NCBI GenBank assembly: GCA_030374735.1
Contig: JASCIV010000005.1
Location: 41,933-105,932, forward strand
Length of the DNA stretch: 64,000 bases
Direction: 5' to 3'
From: Gracilaria caudata
Taxonomy: Eukaryota; Rhodophyta; Florideophyceae; Gracilariales; Gracilariaceae
Shown: positions 61,601 through 64,000 of the stretch, one piece after another
Numbering within the stretch: the first letter of the stretch is position 1
Layout of the letters: each line of letters begins with the position of its first letter
Made by a program: the position numbers and the translations under genes
The notes under the pieces: generated by a model
What the model saw: only the letters and a program-made list of their open reading frames with translations
What the model was told of the DNA's origin: nothing
The model's database searches: none

Positions 61601-63199
61601 TTTGAACTGGAACGCTCTACCATGAAGAATCAACAAGAGAGCGAAGCTAGACAATATGAAGATGAAATAGATCGACTGAGTGGGGAGCTACAGGTTGTTG
61701 AAAGAAAGATGCGAGTTTCAGAGCAAACGATGAAAGCAAGTTACGAGAAACTGGCAGCAGAGAAACGGGACGTGGATCTACATCTGGGTGTGAAATTAGC
61801 AGAGCTGGAAAGCGAGAAGGACTCAAACAGTCGTCTGCGGGAAAAGTATTCTGCCTTGGACGTTTTGTTCAAGGAAGAACGCGAGAAGCACGATGATGAA
61901 CTTGCCTCTCTGACTACCGAAAGAAACGAGCTTGTTCGAACGATAGAAAAGCGGAAGGCTCAACGAGAAATCCTACAGCGGAATCTGGACCGTGTGAGTG
62001 CTGAGCTGGAGACAACGAAGGACTCTCTTCAAAAAGAGGAGCAAGCAAAGCTTGAAGTTATGAAAGAGAACCGATCGAACTCGTCGTTAGTCACTTCGCT
62101 ACGAGCACAGAGAGAAATGCTAGAAGGAGAAGTCAAGGAGACGAGTGAAAAGCTCAGACGTTCCCAAGCAAGCCTAAAGGAGGAAATAGAGTGCAAGGAG
62201 ATTCTGGAACGAGAGAACGAAGATTTCCTCTCTACAATCGAGTCGCTGGAAAGCACAAGCAAGGGCCTCAGAGAAGATTTGACGAAAGAAAGACAAGCTC
62301 TTGCCGACAGCAACGGAAGAATATTGCGCTTGGAGGAAACAATCTCAGAGAACAAAAGAGTTTTATTGGAGCTGCAGACAACGATTGATATCAAGGACGA
62401 TGAACTGAGAAGTTTGGTTTCCTCAAAGGAGAGACAAGAGGACACAATAGAAAAACTGCGAAGCACTTTAGCAACAACTGAATCAAACAGGGATGAGTTC
62501 GAACAGGACAACAAAGATCTACGGGAATGGGTGTCTGATTTAGAGAAGCAAGCGAACGAGCTTGAAAACGCGATGGTGAACTTTGAGGAAGTGGAAAGAA
62601 GTTTAAGGGAGACTGTGGAACTGCAGCGACAAACAGCAGATGAGAATACGAAGTTGAGCGAAGAAGTGCAAGAATGCAAGGACAAGATCGCGAGAATGCA
62701 GGTGCAGGTACAGCAGAGTGTGAGGGAGAAAAGAAGCGCTGAGGCGGCGCGTGAGTCATCACAGCGCAGATCCGATGATCTTGAGCGCCGCATCCGCGAT
62801 ATCAGAGAGGAACACCTTACAAAGTTCAGCACTTCAGAAGAGGCAATTCGTGAGAAGGCGCAACGTTGCGCAACGTTGGAAACATCGTTGGCAATTGCCG
62901 AACGAGAGTTGGCTGAGTTGGCTTCGGTGTCTGACGAACTGTTTGGTGTGAAGACGACTTTGCGACAAAGAGACACGGATTTAGAAACACTGAAGGTTCG
63001 TGCTGAAAGTGCTGAGAAACGCAGTGAGGAACTGTTGACAGAGCTCGCAAGGGCGAAGGGTGAGATCAGAGAGTTGAGGGAAAATGGGGATGGAAGCGGA
63101 CTGAGGTCGCTTGAGGAAGAACACAATGAGCTGCTGGTGTACCTAGCGGACCTTGAAGTGGAGGTTACTCGATTGAGAGAGGAGCTGGGGAGGGATTGA
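55604..63199 (+). CDS. Giant USO1/p115 vesicle-tethering protein
   Basis: 2531 residues in one uninterrupted exon. ATG 55604 gives MNYLSGALRYVAGG, which aligns with the MNFLRGV start of animal p115. The N-terminal ~760 residues are the armadillo-type globular head: LVDRIKTSVLPVDRRTAIQQ, YIKFGTIELLTAMAANSRAT, DRHIRVNAVLLLSTLCEKST and KIVAFAGVLEKLFALLEEL. From ~785 to the end it is continuous heptad coiled coil. The last residues (EHNELLVYLADLEVEVTRLR) match the acidic USO1 C-terminus. USO1 tethers COPII and intra-Golgi vesicles with Rab1 and GM130-like partners. It is much longer than p115 (~960) and yeast Uso1 (~1790). A two-codon upstream frame (ATG CGA TGA at 55599) ends on the main start. 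Confidence 0.9.
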   Translation: MNYLSGALRYVAGGESDAQSVVPRLVDRIKTSVLPVDRRTAIQQLNEAAKQSPQRQKQVGTLGTKIIYAVLEQDSEYDETIKAALDLLITICGTLEPSSSPEKLSEEEQRKIESSSAEVAKENVDAFLALPDAISLVLQQLGKHDFYIKFGTIELLTAMAANSRATLQSALLSSSQGVTRVCDMLNDSDRHIRVNAVLLLSTLCEKSTEICKIVAFAGVLEKLFALLEELSAEVSMDEFSSDVLDKDSLEAAIFVHDILLVVHNLLVGTSTTKTFLRDTGCIPKLVNILQRTAIDAGLIKSETETSSGSTSSAGAKTAFERQAERNLLLSLQCIASMVEGTDEESFRLRNDLLTSNIFRTLLNLGFSGNSHGFNSELGLDIRLTSLKTTSMLVRGHDEFRTTFNSSAYAVASGDQATSPQIIALKTMLHEHSSAIRAAAYTLLRDSFVVDPGLDLPSTILLNAMTSSSGTTALVGESRNLSLTSLSSASDLASSSNSVAFISDFLKGALVGWPDVADAAGVFYAASLMSWVVNRIHGARERLLGCYVNGSSLLPQVLRTIGKLERERGPPEVRISLFSLACVWLYESPSAVSAFLSSAMNLPLLVDTIKKTGTRGDVAEVHTRGLAAVLLGICLLTTEGASDTTNQSGFLSGGGPSTVIPRETVANVIRNRVGVAEFTACLDDLLEAKSFKAGDAFSSPWSFVESLVALEKKTGFLASSGNLGHENWYADGILHVVGSVYEKVGARALDLVSSQPVPGRVMNGHASEHTSNSNENTLLADSARDEILSSYKEFIRNQDEALNTARQEINSLKAALEEAQTELDSRTSQMSTSKGAESMRGVLEEKERLISERESLKSLLEEKESDFAALSEAYAALEEEQTSTAQASTSENNAVLSAEIHRLRTQYDLLKKSLEEELRKKGDISHRALLLDNMVKDREMELMSLKNELEALRSGLAPSSVESLQNQSRADIAEAKLRARQSDLDLLQKTFTDLESRMKMAEMERNDALSSLYALQQSHGEMKLEIDNLRSARLRDMKESRENSAAVSASQQQEVVSLRRRLAEVEEELQQERNNVRESPAYEQAQALEHLRNEYQVMYASSEKLKAELVDARQAVGEWQRRAQASESIKDQQFSELNRLGHYVQGLESQVRSLSETVQGQNHASNLMNSRLEELQQQCAEAEESRQRTEEESIALKDELASRTEQSIRLSGQVFEVEEERTKLEESNHELTARIRTLEEELNKATKEDSSHGRHTDSLVEKIKTLGEELDLAKEALTENKEKESFLQAKVNDRDAIAAKAEDLERTMAEIQGRNQYLQREIEGLNERMLSQNEAEEAKRTLTMEVVSLKKALEESEKRVIVQSKEEAETSSAEMKSIRTEAALNLREKEREVAEATESLREAKDQLATAASEISDLQKQVREVEAVLSVVQMERDRLAKDCEKNKKELEILSPSVESTARLQQLEDELKCSERKRADTASELASLIEACRLSEKQSNEMTKEIEFARQIQVEYDRTVSRLHDALHHDSIAQQVENVVSAVVVDVSQEIESEGKNQELDEALLSREKLLKENSNLQERLKLNAEKQAHMEVIVSEREQAVAKCIDYEKRLDVMSSEVHDLQQEVSDGSKLKEALENARLVEERLRSENQSAHAHISELQSRFAGSTTETCVQPQSDASESETHSKRVYELEEALRDAARTVAATNLELIAAQGLLVEISADKSSMHAQLVDARHAIDDLKKRVEDNKHVVVKSSAVSEVSEPDHLASDVPVLPSAADATIEISQQLDCANADAENLRRALSSSMTEADSALDLVRGIHESVRTIEHRLNESENSLNLSRAVEESLKKELSTLQQKTIEEKEEKQKERKEAEKAFREALRSKEDAIQGLEEKIQTMGNSFKSNSESLESQIQQKGKLLQQAESELKDAGTELDQAHTNIRQLEQKTKELEDSELKLTLSLNTTKSQVQVLEDREMVGKRKHAELQSALSDLEATLEVTKSAFELERSTMKNQQESEARQYEDEIDRLSGELQVVERKMRVSEQTMKASYEKLAAEKRDVDLHLGVKLAELESEKDSNSRLREKYSALDVLFKEEREKHDDELASLTTERNELVRTIEKRKAQREILQRNLDRVSAELETTKDSLQKEEQAKLEVMKENRSNSSLVTSLRAQREMLEGEVKETSEKLRRSQASLKEEIECKEILERENEDFLSTIESLESTSKGLREDLTKERQALADSNGRILRLEETISENKRVLLELQTTIDIKDDELRSLVSSKERQEDTIEKLRSTLATTESNRDEFEQDNKDLREWVSDLEKQANELENAMVNFEEVERSLRETVELQRQTADENTKLSEEVQECKDKIARMQVQVQQSVREKRSAEAARESSQRRSDDLERRIRDIREEHLTKFSTSEEAIREKAQRCATLETSLAIAERELAELASVSDELFGVKTTLRQRDTDLETLKVRAESAEKRSEELLTELARAKGEIRELRENGDGSGLRSLEEEHNELLVYLADLEVEVTRLREELGRD

Positions 63200-63293
63200 A
63201 GCCAAAGTAGCTTGTACTTGCAAGCGGATTTGTTGATTGCGAAGGTAAACGTGAGTTAGATGTACAAAGTACAAAGTTTTGTGATGTGTGTAG

Positions 63294-63929
63294 CTAGTCG
63301 TCTGACATGGAGTACGACACGCACGCGCTGACGTCGTGCACAGAGGTGGAGAACGAACGCAAGGTGACTTGTTGGGCGTTGGGAATGATTCTTGGTCCAG
63401 TTTCCTGCCACTTTGCCGGGGTTTGAATGTTCTTGTCGGTGTAAATGAGCATATCGAAGGAACACGCCTCGTCGAGTATTGGCAAAAAAGCGACGCTGGC
63501 ACTGATCTGGCGAATGATGGCCTGTATCTCTGCCATGATTGTGGCTTGTTTCTTCGTGCCGGTGGGAGAAGAACCGTGTGTAGACTGGGCAACGTTGACG
63601 TCGAAAGCCCAGCGCTCTAACACCTTCTTGGTGGCGGCGGAGGCGATGACGACTACGACTCGACGAAGCGACGATGCGTGCAGCCACGAGCGCATTTGCG
63701 TGAGCACATTTTGAAGGAAGCGCTGCACGTCGGGGTCGGTGGTGAGGTAGACTGTGACGCCGTACTTTTGCGCGGGCGAGAAGGTCTCGGGCGGATACAC
63801 GCCGCGCAGGTAGAGCAGCGTGTTGACGCCGTACGAGAAGAAATCGGCGACGAGATCGGCGGAACCGGACAGCGAGATGGAGTGCTCTGCGGTTGGCGAC
63901 GCGGTCGGCGTGGCGGACTGCGGCGTCAT
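63294..63929 (-). CDS. MAD2: Spindle checkpoint protein MAD2
   Basis: 211 residues from ATG 63929, a complete HORMA-domain protein. The signatures ISLSGSADLVADFFSYGVNT, LYLRGVYPPETF, VYLTTDPDVQRFL, VLERWAFDV, IIRQISASVAFLPIL and CSFDMLIYTDK run colinear with human MAD2L1. The C-terminal safety-belt region (KWQETGPRIIP, VTLRSFSTSVHDVSACVSY) is present. MAD2 inhibits Cdc20-APC/C until kinetochores are attached. The N-terminus is ~12 residues longer than human and Ser/Thr-rich. It is convergent with USO1, with 94 bp between stop codons. A run of 28 G lies 33 bp upstream of its start. Confidence 0.95.
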   Translation of the reverse strand: MTPQSATPTASPTAEHSISLSGSADLVADFFSYGVNTLLYLRGVYPPETFSPAQKYGVTVYLTTDPDVQRFLQNVLTQMRSWLHASSLRRVVVVIASAATKKVLERWAFDVNVAQSTHGSSPTGTKKQATIMAEIQAIIRQISASVAFLPILDEACSFDMLIYTDKNIQTPAKWQETGPRIIPNAQQVTLRSFSTSVHDVSACVSYSMSDD

Positions 63930-63959
63930 GACAGGGCGGGCGACAGTGTGACGAGGAAG

Positions 63960-63962
<3 letters not shown>

Positions 63963-63990
<28 letters not shown>
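63963..63990. repeat. G28 homopolymer
   Basis: Twenty-eight consecutive G on the plus strand, flanked by GGAAGGGA-like sequence on both sides, just upstream of MAD2. The exact length is uncertain because such runs are difficult to sequence and assemble. Confidence 0.9.
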
Positions 63991-64000
63991 AGGAAGGGAG

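Overview
The window looks like nuclear DNA of a multicellular (florideophyte-type) red alga. The genes are eukaryotic: MAD2, PP2A-B55, PP5, USO1/p115, OSCA/CSC1, Cox17, DIM1 and an LSD1-like oxidase. Almost all coding regions are single exons; the only intron I can demonstrate is in the Alba gene. Several proteins open with the phenylalanine-bearing plastid transit peptide known from red algae (the phosphate translocator starts M-A-A-A-F-V). There is also wall-polysaccharide machinery (a GH16 enzyme and a DUF5060-type hydrolase) and gene-poor DNA with decayed retrotransposons. I cannot name the species.

Layout. 1-1689: 3' part of a secreted TIG / glucose-sorbosone-dehydrogenase-like gene. 2572-4140: plastid phosphate translocator. 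5146-8963: a divergent pair, a small plastid zinc protein and a large LSD1-like oxidase with an added zinc ribbon. 10758-13919: a membrane-anchored acidic protein built on a 15-bp coding minisatellite. 14353-16993: Alba protein, tRNA-Cys and GH16 enzyme. 19204-27699: three paralogous FAD monooxygenases, two of them an inverted duplication that includes the promoter, enclosing a frameshifted phosphoserine phosphatase pseudogene and DIM1. 28874-46688: housekeeping genes (OSCA channel, GYF_2 protein, PP2A-B55, Cox17, a WD40 protein, an archaeal-type methyltransferase, a PfkB kinase, a PHD protein, PP5). 46689-52527: gene desert with non-LTR retrotransposon remnants and a near-perfect 44-bp hairpin. 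52528-54477: DUF5060-type hydrolase. 55604-63199: giant USO1/p115. 63294-63929: MAD2. The window ends in a run of 28 G.

Many genes lie head to head with short shared upstream regions: zinc protein/LSD1-like 95 bp, Cox17/WD40 295 bp, DIM1/monooxygenase C 448 bp. There are no operons. Several long reading frames open with GTG or TTG, so I moved their starts to the first sensible ATG. The most interesting items are the LSD1-like enzyme with a zinc ribbon and an unrecognised C-terminal domain, the duplicated monooxygenase locus, a plastid-targeted archaeal-type methyltransferase, a 5'-truncated retrotransposon with an intact 12-bp target duplication, the long hairpin in the gene desert, and the acidic pentad-repeat protein. 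I did not find a clear multi-gene novel system.
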